Source: JAVVHH01 sp963835135
GTDB taxonomy: Bacteria; Pseudomonadota; Alphaproteobacteria; Acetobacterales; Acetobacteraceae
Reading direction: 5' to 3'
DNA: 64,000 nt
Assembly: GCA_963835135.1 (NCBI GenBank)
Contig: CAWIEF010000005.1
Location: forward strand, 248,001-312,000
Made by a program: the position numbers and the translations under genes. The notes beneath the pieces were generated by a model. The model saw nothing but the letters and a program-made list of their open reading frames with translations. It did not search any database and was not told the DNA's origin. Numbering within the stretch: position 1 is the stretch's first letter; every line of letters begins with the position of its first letter. Of the stretch, positions 7,637-17,164 are shown one piece after another.

Positions 7637-9058
7637 TCAGCCGAACAGCAGGTGGGCGGCACTCTGCGCGGCGCCCACCACGGGCGCCGGCAGCACGAAG
7701 AAGAAGGTGGTGACGAGCGCTCCCACGGCGCCGACGAACGTCAGCGACGCCGTACGCGGATCGAAGGCGGGCTCGGCGGCATCGAAATACATCACCTTGA
7801 TGATCCGCAGATAGTAGAACGCCCCCACCACGCTGGTCAGCACGCCTACCACCGCCAGCGTCCAGAACCCGGCATCCACCGCGGCCCGGAACACATACAG
7901 CTTGCCGAAGAAGCCGGAGAACGGCGGAATGCCCGCCATGCTGAACATGAAGATCGCCATGATGCCGGCCAGGCCGGGGTCGGTGGTGCTGAGCCCGGAA
8001 AGGTCGCTGATCTGCTCCAGCGAGCGGCCACGCCGCCGCATGGCGATCAGCACCGCGAATACCCCGGCGCTCATGAACACGTAGGTGACCATGTAGATCA
8101 TCACCCCGCGGATGCCTTCCTGCGACCCGGTCGCAAGGCCAACCAGCGCGTAGCCGATATGGCCGATGCTGGAGTAGGCCATCAGCCGCTTGATGTTGCG
8201 CTGACCGATTGCCGCGAGCGAGCCGAGCAGCATCGACGCAATCGAGACGATCACGATCAGGCCGGACCATTTCTCGAAGATCGGCTGGAACGGCACCTCG
8301 AGCGCGCGCAGCAGCAGCGCGATCGCCGCCACCTTTGGCGCCGTGCTCATGAACGCCGTCACCGGCGTCGGCGCCCCCTCGTACACATCCGGCGTCCACA
8401 TGTGGAACGGCACGGCCGAGAGCTTGAACGACAGGCCCGCGATGATGAACACCACGCCCACGATCAGGCCCGGCGAGGCGGCCTCCGGTCGGGCCAGCGC
8501 CCGGCCGAGCTCGGCGAACTCCATCGTCCCGGCAAAGCCATAGGCCAGCGATATGCCATACAGCAGCAACCCGGACGCCAGCGCGCCGAGGATGAAGAAC
8601 TTCAACCCCGATTCCGACGACCGCATGTCGTCCCGGTTGAACGCGCACAGCACATACAGCGCCAGCGACTGCAGCTCGAGCCCCAGATACAGCGTCATCA
8701 GGTTCGCCGTGCTGCACATGATCATCATGCCGACCGTCGACAGCAGCACCAGCACCGGGAACTCGAACTTGCTGATCCCCTCATGCACGTTGTAGTCGAG
8801 CGCCAACACCACGCTCAGCCCGGCGCCGATCAGCACCAGCAGCTTCATGAAGTCGGCGAACGGATCGACCACGAACAGCCCGCGGTACCCGGTTCCCGCA
8901 CCGGTCGACAGGACGAGCGCGCCGGTCAGCACCAGCGCTCCGACCGCCAGCATGGTGCAGGCAAAGGTGGCGTCCCTCTTCTGCAGCACGCCGAAGATCA
9001 GAATGCCCATCGCGCATACGGACAGCACGATCTCGGGCAGGGCGACGGCCCAGTTCAT
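7637..9058 (-). CDS. nuoN: NADH-quinone oxidoreductase subunit N
   Basis: One of the three antiporter-like proton-pumping subunits in the membrane arm of complex I. The 473-residue product is almost wholly hydrophobic with about 14 membrane helices and carries the family's lysine-bearing segments (SSESGLKFFILGALASG, SFKLSAVPFHMWTPDVYEGAP, NIKRLMAYSSIGHIGYAL). The ATG overlaps the nuoM stop by 4 nt. It is the last nuo gene of the operon. Confidence 0.96.
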   Translation of the reverse strand: MNWAVALPEIVLSVCAMGILIFGVLQKRDATFACTMLAVGALVLTGALVLSTGAGTGYRGLFVVDPFADFMKLLVLIGAGLSVVLALDYNVHEGISKFEFPVLVLLSTVGMMIMCSTANLMTLYLGLELQSLALYVLCAFNRDDMRSSESGLKFFILGALASGLLLYGISLAYGFAGTMEFAELGRALARPEAASPGLIVGVVFIIAGLSFKLSAVPFHMWTPDVYEGAPTPVTAFMSTAPKVAAIALLLRALEVPFQPIFEKWSGLIVIVSIASMLLGSLAAIGQRNIKRLMAYSSIGHIGYALVGLATGSQEGIRGVMIYMVTYVFMSAGVFAVLIAMRRRGRSLEQISDLSGLSTTDPGLAGIMAIFMFSMAGIPPFSGFFGKLYVFRAAVDAGFWTLAVVGVLTSVVGAFYYLRIIKVMYFDAAEPAFDPRTASLTFVGAVGALVTTFFFVLPAPVVGAAQSAAHLLFG

Positions 9059-10584
9059 GGTGCTGCACTCGCAAAGCTATGGGAGTTCAACGCCGCCGCG
9101 TGCTGCTCGACCATGGCGTGCACCGAGGCGTCGAAGAAGCTGGTGAAGCTGCTCGGGTAGATGCCCATCCACAGCGTCAGCAGCACGAGCGGCGCGAAGA
9201 TCGCGATCTCGCGCGGCGACAGGTCCAAGATGGTGCGCAGGTCGTCCCGCGTGATCGAGCCGAAGATGACCCGGCGGTACAGGTAGAGCGAATACCCGGC
9301 ACCGAGGATCATCCCCATGCTGCCCAGGAGCGCCAGCCAGAAGTTCACCTGGAAGGCGCCGACCAGCACCAGGAACTCGCCGACGAAGCCCGCCGTTCCC
9401 GGCAGCCCAATCGTCGCCATCGTAAACAGCATGAACACCACGGCATAGGCCGGCATGCGCTGCGCCAGGCCGCCGTAGCGGGCGATCTCGCGGGTATGCA
9501 TCCGGTCGTAAACGACGCCCACGCACAGGAACAGCGCCGCCGAGACCACCCCGTGCGACAGCATCTGGAACAACGCGCCCTCGATGCCCTGCGTGTTGAA
9601 GGTGAAGATGCCGATGACGACGACCCCCATGTGCGCGACCGACGAATAGGCGATCAGCTTCTTCATGTCGGTCTGCGCCAGCGCCACCAGCGACGTGTAG
9701 ATCACCGCGATCACGCCCAGCGCGAACATCAGCGGCGCGAACTGCGCCGAAGCCTGCGGCAGCATCGGCAGCGAGAACCGCAGGAACCCATATGCCCCCA
9801 TCTTCAGCAGCACGCCCGCCAGGATCACCGATCCGGCCGTCGGCGCCTCCACATGCGCGTCCGGCAGCCAGGTGTGGACCGGCCACATCGGCACCTTGAC
9901 CGCGAACGATGCCAGGAACGCAAGAAACAGCCAGAACTGCATCCGGGCCGGGAACTGCGCCGTCATCAGCACCGCGATGTCGGTCGTCCCCGCGGCATAC
10001 CAGATGGCCAGCAACGCCAGCAGCATCAGGATCGACCCGGCCAGCGTGTAGAGGAAGAACTTGAAGCTCGCATACACCCGGCGCGTGCCGCCCCAAACGC
10101 CGATGATGAGAAACATCGGGATCAGCACGCCCTCGAAGAACATGTAGAAAATGATGAAGTCCTGGGCGCTGAACATGCCCACCATCATCGTCTCGAGCAC
10201 CAGGAACGCGATCATGTACTCGCGCACCCGGGTGTGCACGCTCTCCCAGCTCGCCAGGATGCAGATCGGCGTCAACGCCGTCGACAGCAGCACGAACAGC
10301 ACCGAAATGCCGTCCACACCCATCCGGTAATCGACGCCGAAATCGGGCAGCCAGGTGAGATGTTCCTGGAACTGGAACCCGGCGTCGCCCGGGTCGAAGC
10401 CGAACCAGAGCTTGAGTGACATCAGGAACACGATCAGGCTCGTCCACAGCGCCGCGAACCGGACGTTGCGGGCGACGACCTCCTCGCTTCCGCGCACGGT
10501 CATGATGAACACGACGCCCACGAGCGGCAGCCAGGTCAGCAGCGAGAGGATGGGGAAGCCGGCGGCATTCCCGGAAGCGTTCAT
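9055..10584 (-). CDS. nuoM: NADH-quinone oxidoreductase subunit M
   Basis: Antiporter-like membrane subunit of complex I, 509 residues and about 14 helices. Diagnostic stretches are EHLTWLPDFGVDYRMGVDG, KVPMWPVHTWLPDAHVEAP and DMKKLIAYSSVAHMGVVV, which hold the conserved Lys and Glu of the proton path. It lies between nuoL (7 nt upstream spacing) and nuoN (4 nt overlap). Confidence 0.96.
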   Translation of the reverse strand: MNASGNAAGFPILSLLTWLPLVGVVFIMTVRGSEEVVARNVRFAALWTSLIVFLMSLKLWFGFDPGDAGFQFQEHLTWLPDFGVDYRMGVDGISVLFVLLSTALTPICILASWESVHTRVREYMIAFLVLETMMVGMFSAQDFIIFYMFFEGVLIPMFLIIGVWGGTRRVYASFKFFLYTLAGSILMLLALLAIWYAAGTTDIAVLMTAQFPARMQFWLFLAFLASFAVKVPMWPVHTWLPDAHVEAPTAGSVILAGVLLKMGAYGFLRFSLPMLPQASAQFAPLMFALGVIAVIYTSLVALAQTDMKKLIAYSSVAHMGVVVIGIFTFNTQGIEGALFQMLSHGVVSAALFLCVGVVYDRMHTREIARYGGLAQRMPAYAVVFMLFTMATIGLPGTAGFVGEFLVLVGAFQVNFWLALLGSMGMILGAGYSLYLYRRVIFGSITRDDLRTILDLSPREIAIFAPLVLLTLWMGIYPSSFTSFFDASVHAMVEQHAAALNSHSFASAAP

Positions 10585-10591
10585 GAGCGGG

Positions 10592-12523
10592 TCACCAGCG
10601 GAACAGGAGATAGACGCTGACCAGCACGACGAGGCCGATCAGCATGGTGAAGGCATAAACCGCGATCGACCCGGTCTGGATGCGGACCGCCTGGCGGGAC
10701 CCGTCCACCGTCAGCGCGGCCACCCCGTTGGGCACGCCGTCGATGATCGTCGCGTCCCCGACCTGCCACAGCACTCGCGCCAGCCAGATCGCGGGCCGCA
10801 CGAAAATGCGATCGTACAGCTCGTCGAAATACCACTTGTTCAGCACGAAGCGGTACACGCCCGGGACAGCGTTGGCGAATGTCGCCGGCAGGCCCGGCAC
10901 GAACACGTACATCACATACGCCAAGGCGATCCCCAACACGCCCAGGATCGTCGGCAGCAGCGCGATCACGCGCGGGATGTGCTCCATGTCGTGCAGGACG
11001 TCGTTGCCCGGCGCGTTGAACACCGCCCCGGCCCAGAACTCCGTCCACCCCTCGCCGATGAAATAGGGCGCGAACACGAAGCCGGTCAGCACCGCACCTC
11101 CCGCGAGCACCACCAGCGGGCCCAACATGACCCACGGGCTCTCGTGGACGTGCTCCTGCACGTGTGGCTCCGCCCGTGACCTCCCGTTGAAGGTCAGGAT
11201 CAGCAGCCGCCACGAATAGAACGCCGTCAAGAACGCGGCGATCGCGCCGCACCAGTAGCCGTACGTCGCAAACGGCACGTGCTGCGCCCAGGCCGCCTCG
11301 AGGATCGCGTCCTTCGAGTAATATCCGGCGAAGAACGGCATGCCGGCCAACGCCAAGCTGCCGATCCACATCACCGTGCAGGTGATCGGAATCTTCCGCG
11401 CCAGCCCGCCCATGTTGCGGATGTCCTGCTCGTCCGACATCGCATGGATCACCGACCCGGCGGACAAGAACAGCAGCGCCTTGAAGAACGCATGCGTGAA
11501 AAGGTGGAAGATCGACACTTGGTAGGCGCCGACGCCGGCGGCGATGAACATGTAGCCGAGCTGCGAGCAGGTCGAATACGCGATGATCCGCTTGATGTCG
11601 TTCTGCACGCAGCCGATCGTCGCCGCGAACAGCGCCGTCGTCGCCCCGATGAACGTGATGAACCCGCTGGCATCCGGCGCGAACTGCAGGATCGGCGACA
11701 TCCGCGCCACCAGGAACACCCCAGCCGTCACCATCGTCGCCGCATGGATCAACGCGGACACCGGCGTCGGCCCCTCCATCGCGTCCGGCAACCAGGTGTG
11801 CAGCCCGATCTGCGCCGACTTGCCCATCGCGCCCAGGAACAGCAGCACCCCGATCACCTCGAATGCCCGGAAATCGCCGCCCAGGAAGTGGTAGCCGTCG
11901 TTCACATGCGCCGGCACGCTGGCGAAGATGTCCGGAAACTCGATCGTCCCGAACGTCGCGAACACCAGCGCGATCCCCACCGCGAAGAACAGGTCGCCAA
12001 CCCGGTTGACGATGAACGCCTTCATCGCCGCACGGCATGCGCTCGGCCGGTCATACCAGTAGCCGATCAGCAGATAGCTCGCGAGCCCGACGCCCTCCCA
12101 GCCGAAAAACAGCTGCAGCAGGTTGTTCGCCGTCACCAACATCAGCATGGCGAAGGTGAACAGGCTGAGATAGCTGAAGAAGCGTGGGATCGTCGCGTCG
12201 TGGCTCATATAGCCGACGCTGTAGATGTGGATCAGCGTCGCGATGAACGTGACCATCGCCACCATCACCGCCGACAGCGTGTCGTAGCGCAGCGTCCATT
12301 CTGCGTGGAACCCGTCGACATCCAGCCAAGTGCCCAGCGAAAGCTGGCCCGCCACGGCGGTCCCCTGCAGGATCGGCAAGAAGCTCAGCGTCCCGCAAAT
12401 CGCGGCCACGACCATACAGATGATGGTGATCGCCTGGCTCGGCCGGTCCCCGATCTGCCGCCCCAGCAGCCCGGCCACCAACGACCCCAGCAGCGGCGCG
12501 AAAACCGCAACGGCGTAGAGCAT
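10592..12523 (-). CDS. nuoL: NADH-quinone oxidoreductase subunit L
   Basis: The distal proton-pumping subunit of complex I, 643 residues, with about 16 membrane helices including the long C-terminal lateral helix region. Recognisable segments are WEGVGLASYLLIGYWYDRPS, GKSAQIGLHTWLPDAMEGPTPVSA and NDIKRIIAYSTCSQLGYMF. The frame is complete and the length is normal. It follows nuoK after 8 nt. Confidence 0.96.
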   Translation of the reverse strand: MLYAVAVFAPLLGSLVAGLLGRQIGDRPSQAITIICMVVAAICGTLSFLPILQGTAVAGQLSLGTWLDVDGFHAEWTLRYDTLSAVMVAMVTFIATLIHIYSVGYMSHDATIPRFFSYLSLFTFAMLMLVTANNLLQLFFGWEGVGLASYLLIGYWYDRPSACRAAMKAFIVNRVGDLFFAVGIALVFATFGTIEFPDIFASVPAHVNDGYHFLGGDFRAFEVIGVLLFLGAMGKSAQIGLHTWLPDAMEGPTPVSALIHAATMVTAGVFLVARMSPILQFAPDASGFITFIGATTALFAATIGCVQNDIKRIIAYSTCSQLGYMFIAAGVGAYQVSIFHLFTHAFFKALLFLSAGSVIHAMSDEQDIRNMGGLARKIPITCTVMWIGSLALAGMPFFAGYYSKDAILEAAWAQHVPFATYGYWCGAIAAFLTAFYSWRLLILTFNGRSRAEPHVQEHVHESPWVMLGPLVVLAGGAVLTGFVFAPYFIGEGWTEFWAGAVFNAPGNDVLHDMEHIPRVIALLPTILGVLGIALAYVMYVFVPGLPATFANAVPGVYRFVLNKWYFDELYDRIFVRPAIWLARVLWQVGDATIIDGVPNGVAALTVDGSRQAVRIQTGSIAVYAFTMLIGLVVLVSVYLLFRW

Positions 12524-12531
12524 GGGTGTTC

Positions 12532-12837
12532 TCAGCCCCGCATCAGATTGATGTCTTCGACCTGGATCGACCCGCGGTTGCGGTAATACACCACCACGAT
12601 CGCCAACCCGATCGCCGCTTCGGCCGCCGCCACCGTCAGCACGAACAGCGCGAACACCTGTCCGGCCAGGTCGCCCAACGCGGAGCTGAACCCGACGAGG
12701 TTGATGTTAACCGCCAACAGCATGAGCTCGATCGACATCATCATGACGATGACGTTCTTGCGGTTGAGAAAGATGCCGAAGATCCCCAGCACCAGCAGCA
12801 CCGCACCCACGGCCAAGTAGTGTCCGACGCCGATCAT
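12532..12837 (-). CDS. nuoK: NADH-quinone oxidoreductase subunit K
   Basis: A 101-residue membrane subunit with three helices; the two buried glutamates of the proton path lie in MMSIELMLLAVN and in AAEAAIGLAIVV. The ATG at 12837 overlaps the nuoJ stop by 4 nt (ATGA), which sets the start; the same frame stays open far upstream to 13548 without meaning. Confidence 0.95.
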   Translation of the reverse strand: MIGVGHYLAVGAVLLVLGIFGIFLNRKNVIVMMMSIELMLLAVNINLVGFSSALGDLAGQVFALFVLTVAAAEAAIGLAIVVVYYRNRGSIQVEDINLMRG

Positions 12838-13535
12838 CCGTGCTCTCCCGGTCCGGGCTTGCCGACCCCGTGCTCGTGGCTCTCGTTGGCGCCCACCAGC
12901 GCCGCGTCCCGCTTGGGCCGGAGGAAGCTCGTCACGCCCGTCCGCGATGGGACCGACACGATCTCCAGCGTATCGGCGACCGCGCGCGCATTCTGCTTGG
13001 CGATGTTCTGCCGCCGCGTCGTGCCCCGATCCCGGTGCGTCAGCACGATCGCGCCGATCATCGCGACCATCAGGATCAAGCCGGCCGCCTGGAACAGGAA
13101 CACGTAATCCGTGTAGATCAGCCGCCCGAGCGCCCGCGTGTTGTCCAGTTCGCCCGGCGCCGACGACATCCGGATCGCCCCCGCCTCGGGCGCGAACCGC
13201 CAGCCCCCGAGCACCAGGGCCAATTCGCCGAACAGGATCGCCCCGATCGTCGCCCCGATCGGCGCATACCGCTGGAACCCGGCCCGCAGCTCCGAGAAGT
13301 TCACGTCCAGCATCATCACCACGAACAGGAACAGCACCGCTACCGCGCCCACGTAGACGATCACCAGCGTCATCGCGAGAAACTCCGCCCCCGCAATCAA
13401 GAACAGCGCCGCCGCATTGAAGAACGCCAGGATCAGGAACAGGACCGAATGCACCGGGTTGCGCGCCGTCACCACCGTCGCCGCGGACCCGAGCAGAATC
13501 GCCGCAAAGAAGTAGAACGCCAGCGTCGTAATCAT
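12834..13535 (-). CDS. nuoJ: NADH-quinone oxidoreductase subunit J
   Basis: The 233-residue product starts MITTLAFYFFAAILLGSA and has five membrane helices with the family motif VYVGAVAVLFLFVVMMLDV. The ATG at 13535 overlaps the nuoI stop by 4 nt. After the last helix (near residue 180) a hydrophilic tail of about 50 residues follows, rich in Arg, Lys and His and ending in HEHGVGKPGPGEHG. Such tails vary among alphaproteobacteria; its role is not known. Confidence 0.95.
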   Translation of the reverse strand: MITTLAFYFFAAILLGSAATVVTARNPVHSVLFLILAFFNAAALFLIAGAEFLAMTLVIVYVGAVAVLFLFVVMMLDVNFSELRAGFQRYAPIGATIGAILFGELALVLGGWRFAPEAGAIRMSSAPGELDNTRALGRLIYTDYVFLFQAAGLILMVAMIGAIVLTHRDRGTTRRQNIAKQNARAVADTLEIVSVPSRTGVTSFLRPKRDAALVGANESHEHGVGKPGPGEHG

Positions 13536-14020
13536 CGATACGGCGCATCCAGCTCGAGCCGCTTGGCCAAGATCAGCTCCCACTGATCCCCGTTCGCGAG
13601 CAGCTTTTCCTTGTTGTACAGCAGTTCCGACCGGGTCTCGGTCGCGAACTCCAGGTTCGGCCCCTCCACGATGGCGTCCACCGGGCACGCTTCCTCGCAC
13701 AGCCCGCAATAGATGCACTTGGTCATGTCGATGTCATACCGCGTCGTCCGTCGCGACCCGTCGTCCCGCGGCTCCGCCTCGATGTAGATGCAGTTCGCCG
13801 GGCACACCGCCTCGCACAGTTTGCAGGCGATGCACCGCTCCTCCCCGTTCGGGTACCGCCGCAACGCATGCTCGCCGCGGAACCGCGGGCTCAGCGGCGT
13901 GCGCTCGTACGGGTAGTTGATCGTCGCCTTGCGGCGAAAGAAATACTTCAGCGTCAGCCACAACCCGCCGAGCAACTCGCTCAGCAACAGGCTTCGTGCG
14001 GCGCGGTCGAGGCTCGCCAT
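13532..14020 (-). CDS. nuoI: NADH-quinone oxidoreductase subunit I
   Basis: Peripheral-arm subunit that carries two 4Fe-4S clusters (N6a and N6b). In the 162-residue product the ligands are CIACKLCEAVCP (Cys 63, 66, 69 and 73) and CIYCGLCEEACP (Cys 102, 105, 108 and 112). The start at 14020 gives the usual MASLDRAARSLLLSELLGG amphipathic N-terminus. It sits 2 nt downstream of nuoH. Confidence 0.96.
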   Translation of the reverse strand: MASLDRAARSLLLSELLGGLWLTLKYFFRRKATINYPYERTPLSPRFRGEHALRRYPNGEERCIACKLCEAVCPANCIYIEAEPRDDGSRRTTRYDIDMTKCIYCGLCEEACPVDAIVEGPNLEFATETRSELLYNKEKLLANGDQWELILAKRLELDAPYR

Positions 14021-14022
14021 CG

Positions 14023-15042
14023 TTAAACTCCTTGCTGGCCCGGAAGCCAGCCGAAGGCGAGCAGCACGCCCGCCGTGAGAATGAGCCACCCCAGCGACAG
14101 CGGCAGGAACACTTTCCAGCCCAGCCGCATCAGCTGATCGTAGCGGAAGCGCGGGAACGTCGCCCGCACCCAGATGAACATGAACAACACAAGGCAGATC
14201 TTGACGATGAACCAGATCGGCCCCGGCACCCACGTGAACGGCGCAAACGGGATCGGGCTCAGCCAACCCCCCAGGAAGAGGATCGCCGTCATCGCCGACA
14301 TCAGGATCATGTTCGCGTATTCGCCCAGGAAGAACAGCCCGAACGTCATCGCCCCATACTCGACGTGGAACCCGCCGACGATCTCGCTCTCACCCTCCGG
14401 CAAGTCGAACGGCGCCCGGTTCGTCTCCGCCAGGATCGAGATGAAAAACACGATGAACATCGGAAACAGCGGGATGAAGAACCACACCCGCTGCTGCGCC
14501 ATCACGATATCCGTCAAGTTCAGCGACCCGGCGCACAGCAGCACCGTCACCATCACGAAGCCCATGCTGACTTCGTAGCTCACCATCTGCGCCGCCGACC
14601 GCAGCGCGCCCAGGAACGCATACTTCGAATTGCTCGCCCACCCCGCGATGACGATCCCGTACACCCCGAGGCTGCTGATCGCGAACAGATACAGCACCCC
14701 CACGTTGATGTCGGCGATCGCCCACCCCTCGTTCACCGGGATCACCGCCCAAGCGACCATCGCCAGCGTCATCGTCAGCAGCGGTGCCACGATGAACAGG
14801 ATCCGATTCGCCCCCGTCGGGATGATCGTCTCCTTCATCAACATCTTCAGCGCGTCCGCAAACGGCTGCATCAGCCCGAACGGCCCCACGACGTTCGGCC
14901 CCAACCGCATCTGCATCGCCGCCATCACCTTCCGCTCCGCCAGCGTCAGGTACGCGACCGACACCAGCACCGGCACCAGGATCGCCAGCGTCTTCAACAC
15001 CGTCAGGATGAGGATCCCCAGATCGCTATCCCAGAAACTCAT
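14023..15042 (-). CDS. nuoH: NADH-quinone oxidoreductase subunit H
   Basis: The membrane subunit that helps form the quinone-binding chamber, 339 residues and eight helices. It has LAERKVMAAMQMRLGPNVVGPFG-type sequence near residues 30-55, the quinone-site signature, and NRAPFDLPEGESEIVGGFHV near 220. Between its start and nuoG lies a palindromic repeat rather than a promoter that I can see. Confidence 0.96.
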   Translation of the reverse strand: MSFWDSDLGILILTVLKTLAILVPVLVSVAYLTLAERKVMAAMQMRLGPNVVGPFGLMQPFADALKMLMKETIIPTGANRILFIVAPLLTMTLAMVAWAVIPVNEGWAIADINVGVLYLFAISSLGVYGIVIAGWASNSKYAFLGALRSAAQMVSYEVSMGFVMVTVLLCAGSLNLTDIVMAQQRVWFFIPLFPMFIVFFISILAETNRAPFDLPEGESEIVGGFHVEYGAMTFGLFFLGEYANMILMSAMTAILFLGGWLSPIPFAPFTWVPGPIWFIVKICLVLFMFIWVRATFPRFRYDQLMRLGWKVFLPLSLGWLILTAGVLLAFGWLPGQQGV

Positions 15043-15062
15043 CCGAGACCGCCCTGAAAAAG

Positions 15063-15094
15063 CCCTCTCCCCCCGGGAGAGGCTTGGGTGAGGG
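15063..15094. repeat. CCCTCTCC palindromic repeat copy between nuoG and nuoH
   Basis: CCCTCTCCCCCCGGGAGAGG followed by CTTGGGTGAGGG. The hairpin lies in the only spacer longer than 10 nt within the nuo operon. As a stable mRNA hairpin it could affect the ratio of upstream and downstream nuo messages; this is inference. Confidence 0.85.
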
Positions 15095-15118
15095 TAACGC
15101 CGCCCCGCCCGCGCCGCA

Positions 15119-17155
15119 TCATTCTGCCGCCATCGCCGCCGGCGCCGCCAGCAGCTTGCTGCACTCCGCCATCACCGCGCTCGCCCGCGCGATCGGGTTG
15201 GTCTGATAGTAGTCCGCGATCGCCGCCGCGAATGGCGCCGCACTCAACTCGCCCCCACCGGCCGGCCCGGCCAACTCGCCACCGATCGTCCGCGAGAACG
15301 ACCACCGGAACACCGGGCTGACGCTGTCGAGCCGGTTGCGCAGCGCGTCGAGCGTGTCGTACGGCAACGGCGTGCCGATAACGGCGCTGAACGCCCGCAG
15401 GATCGACCAGTCCTCGCGCGCCTCGCCCGGCGGCTGTACCGCCAGGAACCCGCGCTGCACGCGGCCCTCCATGTTCACCCAGGTCCCGCTCTTCTCGGTA
15501 TACGCCGCCCCCGGCAGGATCACGTCCGCCCGCGCCGCGCCCCGGTCCCCGTGATGCCCTTGATAGACCACGAACGTTTCGCGCCCGATCCGCGCCGTAT
15601 CAAAGTCGTCGGCCGCGAGCAGCCAGAGCAGGTCGACGCCGCCGTCCAGCATCTGCGCGAAACTCTTGCCGCCTTGCCCTGGCACGAACCCCACATCGAG
15701 CCCGCCGACCCGGCCCGCCGCCGTGTGCAGCACGTTGAACCCGTGCCAATCGTGCCCGATCGCGCCCACCGACGCCGCCAGCGACCATGCCGCCGCCAGC
15801 ACCGCAGCCCCATCCGCCCGCGCCAACGCCGCCTGGCCGACGATGATCATCGGCCGCTTCGCCTCCGTCAGCACCTGCTTGAAATCGCCCAGATCGGAGA
15901 GCGCCTGCGGCCCCTCCCCTACATGCGTGACGTCGTAGATCGCCCCCGGCAGCGCCCCCACGCTCCCGATCCGGCACCCGCCCGCCAGCCACCGCTTGCG
16001 GATGCGCGCGTTCAGCACCGGCGACTCCCGCCGCGGGTTGCTGCCCACGAGCAGGATCGCGTCCGCCTCGTCGATCCCCGCGATCCCCGAGTTGAACAGG
16101 TAGAACTCCCGCCGCGACGCATCCAGCGCCGCCCCATCCTGCCGGCAATCCAGGTTCGTCGACCCCAGCGCCCCCATCAGGTCCTTCAGCGCCAGCATGC
16201 TCTCCGCGTCGCACAGATCGCCCGCCACCGCCCCGATCCGCCCAGGCTCGGTCGCCTTCACCTTGTCCGCAATCGCCCGGAACGCCTCCGGCCAACTCGC
16301 CGGCCGCAGCGTCCCGCCCTCGCGCACCCAGGGCTTGTCCAGCCGCCGCCGCTTCAACCCGTCCAGCGCGAACCGCGACTTGTCGCCGAGCCACTCCTCG
16401 TTCACGTCCTCGTTCGTCCGCGGCAGGATCCGCATCACCTCGGCCCCGCGCGCATCCACCCGGATCGCCGCCCCGAGCCCGTCATGCACGTCCACGCTGT
16501 CCGTCTTGCGATATTCCCACGGCCGCGCCTGGTAGTTCCACGGCTTCGGCAGCAGCGCCCCCACCGGGCACACGTCGGCCAGGTTGCCCGACAGCTCCGA
16601 CGTCAGCGCGTGCTCGATGTAAGTCCCGATCTCCATGGTCTCGCCGCGCCCGGTCGCCCCCATCTCGGGCACCCCCGCCACCTCGCTCGAAAACCGGATG
16701 CAGCGCGTGCAATGGATGCACCGCGTCATCACCGTCTTGATCAGCGGCCCCAGATACTTGTCCTTTACCGCCCGCTTGTTCTCGGCATAGCGCGAATGGT
16801 CCATGCCATACGCGAACGCCTGGTCCTGCAGGTCGCACTCGCCGCCCTGGTCGCAGATCGGGCAGTCGAGCGGGTGGTTGATCAGCAGGAACTCCATCAC
16901 CCCCCGGCGCGCGTTGCGCACCATCGGCGTGTCGGTCTTGACCACCATCCCTTCGGCCACCGGAAACGAGCACGACGCCACCGGCTTCGGCGCCTTCTCG
17001 ATCTCGACCAGGCACATCCGGCAATTGCCGGCCACCGACAGCCGTTCGTGATAGCAGAAGCGCGGGATCTCCACCCCCGCCTGCTCGCACGCCTGGATCA
17101 CGGCCGAGCCGTTCGGAACCTCGACCTCGATGCCGTCTACGCTGAGCTTAGCCAT
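15119..17155 (-). CDS. nuoG: NADH-quinone oxidoreductase subunit G
   Basis: Large iron-sulfur subunit of the peripheral arm, 678 residues. An N-terminal 2Fe-2S domain has Cys 34, 45, 48 and 62; it is followed by the CPICDQGGECDLQD and CIHCTRCIRF 4Fe-4S ligands and a molybdopterin-oxidoreductase-like domain (GAVAGDLCDAESMLALKDL onward) without a molybdenum role. The length is the short form usual in alphaproteobacteria and mitochondria. It ends 20 nt before the repeat upstream of nuoH. Confidence 0.96.
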   Translation of the reverse strand: MAKLSVDGIEVEVPNGSAVIQACEQAGVEIPRFCYHERLSVAGNCRMCLVEIEKAPKPVASCSFPVAEGMVVKTDTPMVRNARRGVMEFLLINHPLDCPICDQGGECDLQDQAFAYGMDHSRYAENKRAVKDKYLGPLIKTVMTRCIHCTRCIRFSSEVAGVPEMGATGRGETMEIGTYIEHALTSELSGNLADVCPVGALLPKPWNYQARPWEYRKTDSVDVHDGLGAAIRVDARGAEVMRILPRTNEDVNEEWLGDKSRFALDGLKRRRLDKPWVREGGTLRPASWPEAFRAIADKVKATEPGRIGAVAGDLCDAESMLALKDLMGALGSTNLDCRQDGAALDASRREFYLFNSGIAGIDEADAILLVGSNPRRESPVLNARIRKRWLAGGCRIGSVGALPGAIYDVTHVGEGPQALSDLGDFKQVLTEAKRPMIIVGQAALARADGAAVLAAAWSLAASVGAIGHDWHGFNVLHTAAGRVGGLDVGFVPGQGGKSFAQMLDGGVDLLWLLAADDFDTARIGRETFVVYQGHHGDRGAARADVILPGAAYTEKSGTWVNMEGRVQRGFLAVQPPGEAREDWSILRAFSAVIGTPLPYDTLDALRNRLDSVSPVFRWSFSRTIGGELAGPAGGGELSAAPFAAAIADYYQTNPIARASAVMAECSKLLAAPAAMAAE

Positions 17156-17164
17156 TCTTCGTCC

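Noticed and set aside
6911..9160. A 749-codon open frame on the plus strand opposite coaX and nuoN
   Set aside because: Same cause: its composition is typical of antisense frames in GC-rich genes and it has no family motif.
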